From: Halosolutus gelatinilyticus
GTDB lineage: Archaea > Halobacteriota > Halobacteria > Halobacteriales > Natrialbaceae
Reading direction: 5' to 3'
Length of the DNA stretch: 64,000 nt
Assembly: GCF_023028105.1 (NCBI RefSeq)
Contig: NZ_CP095491.1
Coordinates: forward strand, 2,232,001-2,296,000
Part shown: positions 54,857 to 63,170 of the stretch, in pieces
Layout of the letters: the number at the start of each line of letters is the position of its first letter
Position numbering within the stretch: position 1 is the first letter of the stretch
Program-made: the position numbers and the translations under genes
The notes under the pieces: model-generated
Databases searched by the model: none
Told to the model about the DNA's origin: nothing
The model's input: only the letters and a program-made list of their open reading frames with translations

Positions 54857-55768
54857 TCAGATCACGCGCAACTCCGTCGTCCAGAACGATCGGCGGGCGT
54901 CCTCGAGCGCCGACTCGGGATCGCCCGTCGCGTCGACCGCGTCGATCGCGACCGGGTTGAGGTCGGCCTCCGCGACGAGCGCGTCGACGACCCCGCGCTG
55001 GCCGACGAGGAAGAGCCGATCGGCGGAGCGGTCCGCCAGCGCCTCCGCGCAGCGATCGAGGTGGGCGTCGATCTGCTCGTCGCGGATCCGCTCGAACCGA
55101 GCCTGCGAGAAGCCGCCTTTCGAGTGGTTCCCCTTGACGTCGCTCTCGAAGCCGCGGTAGTCGATCCGGTCGCCGTCCTCGTAGCTGCCGAGCGCGAACA
55201 GGTCGGTTCGGACGAGCGCGAGCGCGTACCGGCCGGTCGGCAGGAACCACTCGCGATCAACGGCGAAGCGATCGTCCCACGCCGGCTCGCGATCGGGGAG
55301 GATGGGCGGATCGAGCGTCGCCGACACGAGCCCGGCGTCGTCGGCGTAACAGAGGCAGGAGCCGGCGTCCTCGACGAGCGCGATCCGATCGCCGAGCACC
55401 TCGCCGAGGTCGTCACGGACGGCATCCGGAATCTCGTCCCCGATCGGGGCCGTCAACGCGCCTTCGGGTCCCGTTCGGACGGACGCCAGCCGATCGAGCA
55501 CGTCCGCGAGTCGGTCGCCGCGAAGCGCCTCGCGGCGGCGAACGGTCGGCCCTGACTCCGCGTCGTCGACGCGATCGAGTTCGCCCTCGAGCTGGGCGAT
55601 GCGATCCTCCAGTCGATTCACCCGCTCTTCGGCCTTCTGTCTCGCCGTGGCGGCCTCGGCCCGGCGCTCGGACTCGGCCTCGTACCGGCTTTGCAACCGT
55701 TCGTTCTCCGATTCGAGTTCGTCGATCCGCTCTTTGAGCGTTGTGCGGCCGAGCAACTCGTCGAGCAT
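54857..55768 (-). CDS. Vms1/Ankzf1-type peptidyl-tRNA hydrolase
   Basis: A 303-aa protein. The N-terminal coiled coil is residues about 10-70 (LKERIDELESENERLQSRYE). The later domain has the release-factor-like loop HSKGGFSQARFERIRDEQ with catalytic Gln near Q222. Vms1 proteins release nascent chains from stalled ribosomes by cutting the tRNA; haloarchaeal copies carry the same motif. It follows the DUF5802 gene by 29 bp on the same strand. Confidence 0.87.
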   Translation of the reverse strand: MLDELLGRTTLKERIDELESENERLQSRYEAESERRAEAATARQKAEERVNRLEDRIAQLEGELDRVDDAESGPTVRRREALRGDRLADVLDRLASVRTGPEGALTAPIGDEIPDAVRDDLGEVLGDRIALVEDAGSCLCYADDAGLVSATLDPPILPDREPAWDDRFAVDREWFLPTGRYALALVRTDLFALGSYEDGDRIDYRGFESDVKGNHSKGGFSQARFERIRDEQIDAHLDRCAEALADRSADRLFLVGQRGVVDALVAEADLNPVAIDAVDATGDPESALEDARRSFWTTELRVI

Positions 55769-55797
55769 TCGGGCGAAAGCGCGAAGCGAGACTACTT

Positions 55798-56184
55798 CTA
55801 GGTTCCGGCGCCGGGGAAGTCGTCGCCGAGGTCGGGATTCGACGCCTGCCAACCGACGAACTCGAGCAGCTGCTCGGCCTGTTCTCGGCGAGCGAGCAGC
55901 ACCTCTCGAAGCGACGGCGGATTTCGAATCTCCGTGCCGTCGAGAACGGGTTCGGGCAGCGCCAGCGTGTTGGCCGGGACGGCGTCGTCGCCGTGGACCG
56001 GAAAGTGCTGCGATTCGAGCTTCATCACCAGCGGGTTGTCGAGCCGTTCCAGCCCGTCGCCCGTAGCGTACACTTCCTCGTTGAGCCGTTCGTGTTGCTC
56101 GCGCTGCATGAGCGCCCGATCGGCGTCGACCGGGGTCACGTAAAGTCGTCCGAGATAGTAGCTCCGTGAGAAGACCTCGAACAT
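55798..56184 (-). CDS. DUF5802-like protein
   Basis: A 128-aa protein starting MFEVFSRSYYLGRLYVTP. It has an internal basic-acidic helix (DRALMQREQHERLNEEVYA), then VMKLESQHFPVHGDDAVP and a C-terminal helix SLREVLLARREQAEQLLEF. It matches haloarchaeal DUF5802, of unknown function. ATG 56184 is chosen. It lies just upstream of the Vms1-type gene, so a shared transcript is likely. Confidence 0.85.
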   Translation of the reverse strand: MFEVFSRSYYLGRLYVTPVDADRALMQREQHERLNEEVYATGDGLERLDNPLVMKLESQHFPVHGDDAVPANTLALPEPVLDGTEIRNPPSLREVLLARREQAEQLLEFVGWQASNPDLGDDFPGAGT

Positions 56185-56444
56185 GCCACTGTCTAGCAGG
56201 GGCCGGGAGAATATAATTATTTGCAGACACATTTAAATCGGCGCGCAATCAGCGTCGTCGCGGCCGCCGGATCGATCGAATTTCGATCCGATGCGGGCGG
56301 GTGCCGAGAATCGTGAACGGTTCAAAACGACGGCGGTTGCGCCCCCGTGAACGCTCCAAACGGTTTACAGGCCGGAACTGCGCCGATTGAACAGTTCGAA
56401 CGAATGTCTGTCTTTTTAGTATGGACGAGTACAGTACACAAGTA
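56185..56444. other. Divergent intergenic region, 260 bp
   Basis: This region contains the DUF5802 promoter (AT-rich at about 56211-56235) and the DUF7096 gene TATA box (56413-56420). No gene seen. Confidence 0.5.
56413..56420 (+). promoter_or_regulatory. TATA box of the DUF7096-like gene
   Basis: TTTTTAGT lies about 28 bases upstream of ATG 56445, favouring that start over ATG 56421 just after the box. Confidence 0.55.
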
Positions 56445-57260
56445 ATGAGTACGATGCGTGCGGGTGTCCTCCTCGTGATCGCCGTCGTCGGCCTCACGAT
56501 CGCCCCGCTCGCGAGCGGCGCCGCCGTGAGTGCATTCGGCACCGAGGAGGATTCGGGGGAGGCGGAATCGAACGCGACTGTCGCGACGTTCATGTACGTG
56601 AGCGCAGCCGACGCCGAGAACACGATCGAATCGGAACTGTTCGCGGTAAAGTACGAAAACGCCGACAACGAGAGCCGACAGGCCCTCGTACAGGAGCGAA
56701 CCGAGGACCTGGAGGCGGAACTCGCGACGCTCGAAGCGGAGCGCGAGGACCTCCGAGGGCAGAAAGACGACCTCTCCAACGGTCGGTATCGGTCGCGGAT
56801 GACGAAGCTGACCGTCGGCATCGCCGCCCTCGAACGATCGATCGATCGGACGAAGCCGCGCGCCGAAGAGACCGGCGTCGGTCGCGCTCGCCTCGTTACG
56901 CTCGAGAAGAACGTCTCGGAGCTGTCCGGACCGGATATCGCGGCCGTGGCCAACGGTATCCCCGGATTCGACCGAACGCCGGGGCGGGGGCCGCCCGCCG
57001 ATCGCGACCTCGGTCCGCCGTCAAATGAGGACGCGGACCAGTCGATCGACGTGGAACGCGGCTCGAACGCGAAGGGGGATAACGGACCCCCGGCCGTTCC
57101 CGGGAACGGAACCGGAAACGCCGGAACCGTCGGCGGCGAGGCCGGAAACGGAACCGGAAACGCGACCGGAAACGGGACCGGGAACGACGGTTCACCCGGC
57201 GGAGCGACCGATCCAGGGATCGACGGTGACGAGGGCGACTCGACGACCGAAACCGTATAG
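56445..57260 (+). CDS. Secreted DUF7096-like coiled-coil protein
   Basis: A 271-aa protein. The signal region is MRAGVLLVIAVVGLTIAPLA. A helical coiled-coil follows (LVQERTEDLEAELATLEAER to LRGQKDDLSNG). The long C-terminal part is disordered with NGTGN-type repeats (57103-57188) and ends DEGDSTTETV. It matches haloarchaeal DUF7096 with many N-glycosylation-like NxT/S sites (SNATV, NESR, GNGTGN). It precedes an ArsR-type regulator gene by 84 bp. Confidence 0.82.
   Translation: MSTMRAGVLLVIAVVGLTIAPLASGAAVSAFGTEEDSGEAESNATVATFMYVSAADAENTIESELFAVKYENADNESRQALVQERTEDLEAELATLEAEREDLRGQKDDLSNGRYRSRMTKLTVGIAALERSIDRTKPRAEETGVGRARLVTLEKNVSELSGPDIAAVANGIPGFDRTPGRGPPADRDLGPPSNEDADQSIDVERGSNAKGDNGPPAVPGNGTGNAGTVGGEAGNGTGNATGNGTGNDGSPGGATDPGIDGDEGDSTTETV
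57103..57188 (+). repeat. GNGTGN-coding repeats
   Basis: Iterated GGAAACGGAACCGGAAACG-type units encode Gly-Asn-Gly-Thr-Gly-Asn in the tail of the DUF7096-like protein. The repeat length varies and units are interrupted, so it is a low-complexity coding repeat and not a CRISPR. Confidence 0.6.
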
Positions 57261-57344
57261 CGGCTCTCGCGTCCGGGATCGGACGCACCGCACCGATATC
57301 GGAAGCAGACACGCTTTTCAGCACCGACCACTTACGATCGCCTG

Positions 57345-58043
57345 ATGGACTCCGCTGCGTTGCTCGATTTGCTCGGGAACGAGAATCGGAGGCGTATCCT
57401 CCGATTACTCGCCCGGAAACCCTGTTACGTTACGGAAATCTCCGACTACCTCGGCGTGAGTCCCAAGGCGGTCATCGAACACCTGCAGAAACTCGAGGAG
57501 GCGGGATTGATCGAAAGTCGGGTCGACGACCAGCGGCGCAAGTACTTTCACATCGCTCGTAACGTTCGACTCGAAGTGAACGTCTCCCCCTACGGCTACG
57601 CGAGCAAGAGCGCCTATCCGTCGAACAGCGGTTTCGACATCACCGCCTGTCGGCACATCTCGCTCGACGTCTCGCTCGACGAAACGGACGAACTCGACGG
57701 GTTGCTCGGCGTCCTCGACGACTTAGAGCAGCTAGAAAACGAACTCTCGCTCGCCCAGCGATGGGTCCAGGGACGGCTCTGCAACGTCCTCGATCGGATC
57801 TCCGAGACGGTCGGCACCGGCCCGGAGAGTCGGATCTACGCCGACCTGCTCGCGAGCGTCCGATCGGAGCCCAAATCCGTCGGCGAACTCAGCGAGGATC
57901 TCGGAGCGCCCCGCGAGGTCGTCACCGAGTTGCTCGAGGTGATGGCGGACAATGGCGTCGTTCGCCGGACCGAGCGCGGGTGGGAACTGACCATGAGCCA
58001 GTCCCGCGATCGGGAACGCGAGCAGGAAACCGGACAGCAGTAA
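57345..58043 (+). CDS. ArsR-type HTH regulator
   Basis: A 232-aa protein. The N-terminal winged helix is LLGNENRRRILRLLARKPCY then VTEISDYLGVSPKAVIEHLQ, near residues 8-47. A central dimerisation-like region follows (DELDGLLGVLDDLEQLENELSLAQRW), and a second HTH-like segment is SVGELSEDLGAPREVVTELL. This two-HTH layout is seen in haloarchaeal ArsR-family regulators next to DUF7096 genes. A regulatory link to the upstream gene is probable but unproven. Confidence 0.85.
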   Translation: MDSAALLDLLGNENRRRILRLLARKPCYVTEISDYLGVSPKAVIEHLQKLEEAGLIESRVDDQRRKYFHIARNVRLEVNVSPYGYASKSAYPSNSGFDITACRHISLDVSLDETDELDGLLGVLDDLEQLENELSLAQRWVQGRLCNVLDRISETVGTGPESRIYADLLASVRSEPKSVGELSEDLGAPREVVTELLEVMADNGVVRRTERGWELTMSQSRDREREQETGQQ

Positions 58044-58060
58044 CAATTTCTCGCGGACGG

Positions 58061-58675
58061 TCACTCGACGTCGCGAGCGAGCCCGTTGCGCAGGTCGCGA
58101 CCGAAGTAGTAGCCGCCGACACAGGAGAGCAGGCCGATCGCCGCGCCGACGGCGATGACGGTCCGACCCGAGCCGGCGAGCATGAACATCGCGTAGTTGG
58201 CCAGCGCCGACGCCACGCCGATCGACCCCCCGGCGACCGTCACCTCGAGGTAGCGCCGCCTCGACGAGACGAGACCGGCGAGGAAGGCGACGGCGAACAT
58301 GCCGACGATGCGACCCACGCCCCCGATCGGCACGGTCATCCCGCCGACGACGAGCCCGGCGCCGAGCGCGAGCACCAGCGCCAGAAACGCCTTCGGTGAG
58401 AAGTACCGCCCGGGCGAAAGGCCGGGAGCGAGCCGCGACAACCGCGACGAACTCGCGTCAGGAGCGGCGTCGGCGCCGGAAGCGACCGCGTCCGCGCCGG
58501 TTCCAGGCGTGACGGTTGCGGCGTCGGGCTCCGCGCTTGCGGAGCGGTCCGGCGCGGGATCGGGGTCCCCTGACGAGCCGTCGTCCGCGTTCGATCCGGA
58601 GAGGAGCCGCTCCGTCTCTTCTAGGAGGTCGTCGGTCGACCGGGGTTCGGTCACCTCCTCCGAACGATCGCTCAT
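58061..58675 (-). CDS. Membrane protein with acidic N-terminal tail
   Basis: A 204-aa protein. The N-terminal about 85 residues are disordered and acidic (EETERLLSGSNADDGSSGDP). Next are about four hydrophobic segments (FLALVLALGAGLVVGGM, IVGMFAVAFLAGLVSS, GVASALANYAMFMLAG, VIAVGAAIGLLSCVGGYYFG). The membrane part resembles DUF456-type proteins, but this is not certain. ATG 58675 is chosen. It converges on the ArsR-type gene (gap 17 bp). Confidence 0.75.
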   Translation of the reverse strand: MSDRSEEVTEPRSTDDLLEETERLLSGSNADDGSSGDPDPAPDRSASAEPDAATVTPGTGADAVASGADAAPDASSSRLSRLAPGLSPGRYFSPKAFLALVLALGAGLVVGGMTVPIGGVGRIVGMFAVAFLAGLVSSRRRYLEVTVAGGSIGVASALANYAMFMLAGSGRTVIAVGAAIGLLSCVGGYYFGRDLRNGLARDVE

Positions 58676-58831
58676 GTCTCTCGAAACGGGGGGTAGTGTC
58701 AAGGACCTTTCCCTCCGATCGCCGTGGCCCGTATGCCCCGATCGCACGGCGGGCACGCGATCGGCGCCGTGATTCTCCTCGTCGTCGGCGTCGGCCGAGT
58801 GCGAAGTCCGCTGCGCGAAGGATGGGACCGC

Positions 58832-58839
58832 CTTTTTTA
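58832..58839 (+). promoter_or_regulatory. TATA-like box of the 65-aa membrane protein gene
   Basis: CTTTTTTA lies about 27 bases upstream of GTG 58864, fitting a leaderless start. Confidence 0.5.
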
Positions 58840-58863
58840 CGATCTGGCTGGTATTCGTAGGCA

Positions 58864-59061
58864 GTGAGTACCCAGTTGGTCGTATTCGGCGTGGTCGCGA
58901 TCCTCCTCGGGGTTGGGCTGTTATCCGCCGGGCGGCGCGTCTATCCGCGACTCGACGTGACGGAGGACTCCCTGGAGTCGATCCGCTACCTGACCGCGCT
59001 CATCGCCGCCGTCCTCCTGTTGACCGGCCTTGGCCTGGTTCTCGTTGGGTTGTTCGGGTAG
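58864..59061 (+). CDS. Small two-helix membrane protein
   Basis: A 65-aa protein starting at GTG 58864 (MSTQLVVFGVVAILLG). It has two hydrophobic segments (residues 4-22 and 45-64) around a short acidic loop (DVTEDSLESIRYL). It lies 62 bp upstream of gatD on the same strand. Family not recognised. Confidence 0.7.
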   Translation: MSTQLVVFGVVAILLGVGLLSAGRRVYPRLDVTEDSLESIRYLTALIAAVLLLTGLGLVLVGLFG

Positions 59062-59123
59062 ATCGTCACCCTCGATCGCGGTGAAAGCGTGCCTTCAAGT
59101 CGACCGCTGCGCAACGGCCACCC

Positions 59124-60419
59124 ATGAACCCTGGCGATCGCGTCCGCGTCGACCGCGCGGATCGCACGTACGAAGGCGTGTTGCTCCCCTCCAGCACGGA
59201 CGATCACCTCGTGGTGAAACTGGAGGGCGGCTACAACGTCGGCGTCGATCGGGACGAGGCCGACGTCGCGGTGCTCGAGGAAGACGTCTACGAGATCGAC
59301 GGCGCCGGCGCGGAGGAGAGCGCCTCGACCGTCGAGTTCGACGACGACCTGCCGACGATCTCGCTCATCTCGACCGGCGGGACGATCGCCTCGACGGTCG
59401 ACTACCGGACCGGGGCGGTGACGGCGCAGTTCGACGCCGAGGACGTCCTGCGCGCGGTGCCGGACCTGGCGGGTCGCGCGAACTACCGCGGGCGGGTCGT
59501 CGCCAACATCCTGTCGGAGAACATGGAACCGCCGATCTGGCGGGATCTCGCGCAAGCGGTGTACGAGGAGATCGAGGCCGGCGCCGACGGCGTCGTCGTC
59601 ATGCACGGCACCGACACGATGCAGTACTCGGCGTCCGCGCTCTCGTTCATGCTCGACACCCCCGTCCCGATCGTCTTCACGGGGTCGCAGCGGTCGGCCG
59701 ATCGGCCCTCCTCGGACAACGTGATGAACGCCGTCTGCGCGGTCGAGGCCGCCAAGAGCGACTGCGCGGAGGTGCTGGTCTGCATGCACGCCTCCCAGTC
59801 CGACGACGCCTGCGCGCTCCACCGCGGCACCCGGGTGCGCAAGAACCACACCTCCCGACGGGACGCGTTCGAGACGGTCGGCGCGAAGCCGCTGGGCGAG
59901 ATCGACTACGAGGCGTGCGAGGCCCCGCGGGCCTCGAATAGTCGAGCGGCGACGAGCCGCGACACCGAGGCGATCGAGTTCCGCCGGGAGTACCGGGAGC
60001 GCGGTGCCGTCGAACTGGCGGTCGAACCCGAGCTCGAGGACGACGTCGAACTCCTCAAGTTCACGCCCGGGATGGACCCCGCCTTCCTCGACGTCGTGGA
60101 GGGGAGCGCGGGTCTGGTCCTCGAGGGAACCGGGCTCGGACACGTCCACACCGACCTCATCCCCCGAGTCGAGGAGTTGATCGAGGACGGGACGACGGTC
60201 GTCATGACGAGCCAGTGTCTCGAGGGCCGGGTCTGCGATCGGGTCTACGACACGGGCCGCGACCTCCTCGACGCGGGCGTGATCGAGGCCGGCGACACCC
60301 TCCCGGGAACGGCGAAGGTGAAGCTGATGTGGGCACTCGCCAACGCCGAGAACGTCGCGGAAGCGATGGGGACCTCGCTGGCCGGCGAACTGCAGGCGCG
60401 GTCGGTCCCCTGGGAGTGA
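59124..60419 (+). CDS. gatD: Glu-tRNA(Gln) amidotransferase subunit D
   Basis: A 431-aa asparaginase-like subunit of the archaeal GatDE amidotransferase, which makes Gln-tRNA(Gln) by releasing ammonia from Gln or Asn for GatE. The N-terminal GatD domain is residues 1-80. Catalytic motifs are LISTGGTIAST (first Thr), VVMHGTDTMQYSASALSFML (Thr-Asp) and RVRKNHTSRRDAFE (Lys). gatE is not in the window. A short variable loop APRASNSRAATSRD is inserted. Confidence 0.95.
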   Translation: MNPGDRVRVDRADRTYEGVLLPSSTDDHLVVKLEGGYNVGVDRDEADVAVLEEDVYEIDGAGAEESASTVEFDDDLPTISLISTGGTIASTVDYRTGAVTAQFDAEDVLRAVPDLAGRANYRGRVVANILSENMEPPIWRDLAQAVYEEIEAGADGVVVMHGTDTMQYSASALSFMLDTPVPIVFTGSQRSADRPSSDNVMNAVCAVEAAKSDCAEVLVCMHASQSDDACALHRGTRVRKNHTSRRDAFETVGAKPLGEIDYEACEAPRASNSRAATSRDTEAIEFRREYRERGAVELAVEPELEDDVELLKFTPGMDPAFLDVVEGSAGLVLEGTGLGHVHTDLIPRVEELIEDGTTVVMTSQCLEGRVCDRVYDTGRDLLDAGVIEAGDTLPGTAKVKLMWALANAENVAEAMGTSLAGELQARSVPWE

Positions 60420-60426
60420 TCGAGCC

Positions 60427-61470
60427 ATGAGCGGCGGAGACAGCGGCGGCAGTGGCGACGAGCGGATCGCGGTTCGCCGCGCGACCCACGACGATTACGA
60501 CGCCGTCGCCGCGATGGTGAGCGATCTCTGGGCCGATCGGGGCGGCGACTACATCCCCCGGGTCTACCACGAGTGGCTCGAGGACGAGGGCGACGAGACG
60601 AAGAAGACGTTCGTCGCCGAGGTGGACGGCGCCGTCGCCGGAATCGTCCAGGGCGTCCTCCTCTCGGACGACGAGGTCTGGTTTCAGGGGATGCGCGTCG
60701 CGCCCCAACATCGCCGGCTGGGCGTCAGCCGGCGACTGAACGAGGCCTGCTTCGCGTGGGCCCGCGATCGGGGCGCAACCGTCGGCCGGATCATGGTGTT
60801 CTCGTGGAACACCGCCGGCCTCGGCGCCGCCCGCGGCGGCGGGTACGAACCGGTGACGGAGTTCCGGTGGGCGCACCCGGAGCCGAACGCGGACGCCGAT
60901 GCGGATGCCGGTCCGGGATCGGTGGTCGACGGCGGCGACTCCGACGCGTACGCGGTCGCGAACGCTCCCGCCGCCGCGTGGCGGTACTGGACCCACAGCG
61001 AGGCCCGCGCCCACCTCGACGGCCTCGGCCTCGCCCCCGAAGAGACGTGGGCCGTCCGGGAACTGACGCGGGCCGACTTCGATCGCTTCGCTGACGAGAC
61101 GGCCGTGTTCGCCGTCGAGGGCGACAGCGGCCTCGTCGGTGCAGCGTGTCGGACCCGAACGTACGAGCGATCGGCGGACGACGGCGGCGAGGGCGAGAGC
61201 GAGGGCCGCGAGCACAGCGACGGGGAGTCTACGGCCACAGAGACGTGGGCTGAGTACGGCGTCGGCGCGTGGGAAGACGTCGGCGCCGCGCGGGCGCTGT
61301 TCGCCGCGATCGCCCGAGACGCGGCGGTCCTCGGCGCCGATCGGACCCGCGTGCTGATCCCCGAGACGGTCGGGATCGTCAGCGACGCCTCTTACGCCGG
61401 AGCGGCGGTCTCCGAGGAGCCCGATTTCGTGCTCGGAATCGATCTCGCGGCGAGCGCGAACGCCCCGTAG
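60427..61470 (+). CDS. GNAT N-acetyltransferase
   Basis: A 347-aa protein. The N-terminal GNAT domain (residues about 15-150) has VAEVDGAVAGIVQG, VWFQGMRVAPQHRRLGVSRR and a later FSWNTAGLGAARGGGYEPV. A second half with WAVRELTRADFDRF and EDVGAARALFAAIARDAAVL is a second, diverged acyltransferase-like domain. An acidic Asp-rich insert (ADADADAGPGS) separates them. It begins 7 bases after gatD and may be cotranscribed. Substrate unknown. Confidence 0.88.
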   Translation: MSGGDSGGSGDERIAVRRATHDDYDAVAAMVSDLWADRGGDYIPRVYHEWLEDEGDETKKTFVAEVDGAVAGIVQGVLLSDDEVWFQGMRVAPQHRRLGVSRRLNEACFAWARDRGATVGRIMVFSWNTAGLGAARGGGYEPVTEFRWAHPEPNADADADAGPGSVVDGGDSDAYAVANAPAAAWRYWTHSEARAHLDGLGLAPEETWAVRELTRADFDRFADETAVFAVEGDSGLVGAACRTRTYERSADDGGEGESEGREHSDGESTATETWAEYGVGAWEDVGAARALFAAIARDAAVLGADRTRVLIPETVGIVSDASYAGAAVSEEPDFVLGIDLAASANAP

Positions 61471-61542
61471 CGCCGACCGGGCGGCCGATGATGGTAACGG
61501 CGCTCGACGACGGTCGGCTCCTGATCGGCGTTTCGAATCCCG

Positions 61543-61827
61543 CTATCCGCCGCTGACCGGCGGGAACAGCGCCAGTTCGTCGCCCTCGTCGAGTTCCGTC
61601 TCGAGGCCCTCCTCCTCGACGAGGACGTTCGTCCCGTTGCGGAGGACGTTGATCTGCGATCGGAGCTCGCCCTCGCCGTCGAGCACGCGCGTCTCAAGCT
61701 CGGGCGCGTCGGCGAGCAGGGCGTTCAGGGCGTCCCCGACGGTGTCGCCGGCGTCGGCGTCGACGGTGACGCGCTTGTCCCCCGCGCGCTCGGCCAGATC
61801 GGCGAACAGCTTCCACTCGGTGGGCAT
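61543..61827 (-). CDS. samp1: SAMP1-like ubiquitin-like small modifier
   Basis: A 94-aa beta-grasp protein starting MPTEWKLFADLAERAG. The fold elements are KRVTVDADAGDTVGDALNAL and RSQINVLRNGTNVLVEEEG, and it ends LALFPPVSGG with the terminal di-glycine. Archaeal SAMP proteins are activated by UbaA, then conjugated to lysines or used as sulfur carriers for molybdopterin. The extension from 61827 to 61872 is not conserved, so ATG 61827 is chosen. Confidence 0.93.
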   Translation of the reverse strand: MPTEWKLFADLAERAGDKRVTVDADAGDTVGDALNALLADAPELETRVLDGEGELRSQINVLRNGTNVLVEEEGLETELDEGDELALFPPVSGG

Positions 61828-61957
61828 ACGTGGCGGTATCGGTGCCGGAGCCAAGTAGCTACCGCCTCCCACCGGCCGGCGATCGTCCCGAGGGGGTCGG
61901 GTCCGCGGCGTTCCGACCGTCGATCGTCGGCGGTTCGGTCTCGCCCCTCTCGTCGGG

Positions 61958-63112
61958 TCACCGGTCGGGAGCGGTCACGCGCCGGAGCGCCTCCGGCCTG
62001 CCGAGCGCGTAGGCGACGTCCCCGGCCTCGAGCGCCGCCTCGGACGGCGGCAGGGCGATCGGACTCCCGTCGCGGTCGATCGCGAGCACCAGAACGGGCA
62101 GCGAACCGACGGAAACGCCGACGAGCGGGCCGTCGGGGTCGATCGCGAGCGTCGTCACCGTTTCGTCGGCGGCTCGGAGCAGGGAGACGAGTTCGCGCTC
62201 GGCGCCCGGATTCTTGGGCAGCGTCACCAGCCGGTGCTCGGACTCGGATTCGAGCGCCGGCGCGTCATCGGCGTCGACGGCGACGGTGACGACGTCGTCG
62301 GCGTTCCCGCGGAGTTCGCCGCTGGCGACGCGTTTGAGGGGGACTTCGTCCTCGTCCCCGTCACGGCGCCAGATCCGGACGGCGTCGCCCGGACTCGCGT
62401 CGGCCGCCGGATCGCCGCGAAGCGCGACGGCGACCGTGCCGGGCGCCAGCGTGGGACCGATCCCCGCCAACCGGCTGCCGACCGCGAGGTACTCGATCGC
62501 GCGGTTCTCGCCGAATTCGACGTCGACGTGCCCGATTCCGTAGTCGCGCTTGAGGCGATCGACCAGCCGATCGCGTACGGCCTCGTCGGCGAGCCGTCGC
62601 GGGAGGAGGAGCGTCTCGCCCGCGAGTTCGGCTTTCGTCTCCGGATCGACCGGATCGTACCCCTCGATGTCCTCGATCTCCTCGGGGAGATCGACGGTGA
62701 CGACCCGGCCCGCCGATCGGACGAGTTGCGTCACGTCGTCGATCGTCCTCGGGGCGGCGACCGCGAACACGTCCGTCGCGAGGTGATCGCCGAGGCGCCG
62801 GCCGGCGTCAGCGGCGACGGCGCTCGCGACGAACGTGGCGACCGTGTAGACCGCCGTTTCGGGATCGGTCAACTCCGAGTTTCCGATGAGCGCGTCCTGG
62901 AGCGCGCTCTTGGTGTTCAGCCAGATCGCGACCATCGAGATGCCCAGAAGGATCCCGACGCCGTCCGGCAGTTCGTCGGCGCTGTACCAGCGGAAAACGA
63001 CCGCCGCGATCGCCGCCGTGCCGGCCGATAGCGCGCAGAACCCGAGAATGCGGACGAGCGCGTCGAGGAGTGTCTCGCCGCCGACCGTCTGCGCGACGAT
63101 CGGCTCGATCAC
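61958..63112 (-). CDS. TrkA-C-like membrane protein
   Basis: A 384-aa protein. Three hydrophobic segments (LVRILGFCALSAGTAAIAA, GVGILLGISMVAIWL and TAVYTVATFVASAVA) are followed by a long cytoplasmic part with beta-rich TrkA-C-like domains (FAVAAPRTIDDVTQLV, LAPGTVAVALRGDPA, VGVSVGSLPVLVLAIDR). No potassium selectivity filter is visible, and the TrkA-C domains lack an NAD-binding motif. In haloarchaea this gene pairs with the next one, and may be a regulator or subunit of K+ transport. Confidence 0.82.
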   Translation of the reverse strand: MIEPIVAQTVGGETLLDALVRILGFCALSAGTAAIAAVVFRWYSADELPDGVGILLGISMVAIWLNTKSALQDALIGNSELTDPETAVYTVATFVASAVAADAGRRLGDHLATDVFAVAAPRTIDDVTQLVRSAGRVVTVDLPEEIEDIEGYDPVDPETKAELAGETLLLPRRLADEAVRDRLVDRLKRDYGIGHVDVEFGENRAIEYLAVGSRLAGIGPTLAPGTVAVALRGDPAADASPGDAVRIWRRDGDEDEVPLKRVASGELRGNADDVVTVAVDADDAPALESESEHRLVTLPKNPGAERELVSLLRAADETVTTLAIDPDGPLVGVSVGSLPVLVLAIDRDGSPIALPPSEAALEAGDVAYALGRPEALRRVTAPDR

Positions 63113-63170
63113 GCGCGCTCACCCCCGGCCGGGCGGTCGAGGCGGAATCCGGGCCGGCCGGCGATCAGCG

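Noticed and set aside
57103-57188. Repeats that could suggest a CRISPR
   Set aside because: Repeat units are short, directly adjacent and in frame with the GNGTGN protein tail, without spacers.
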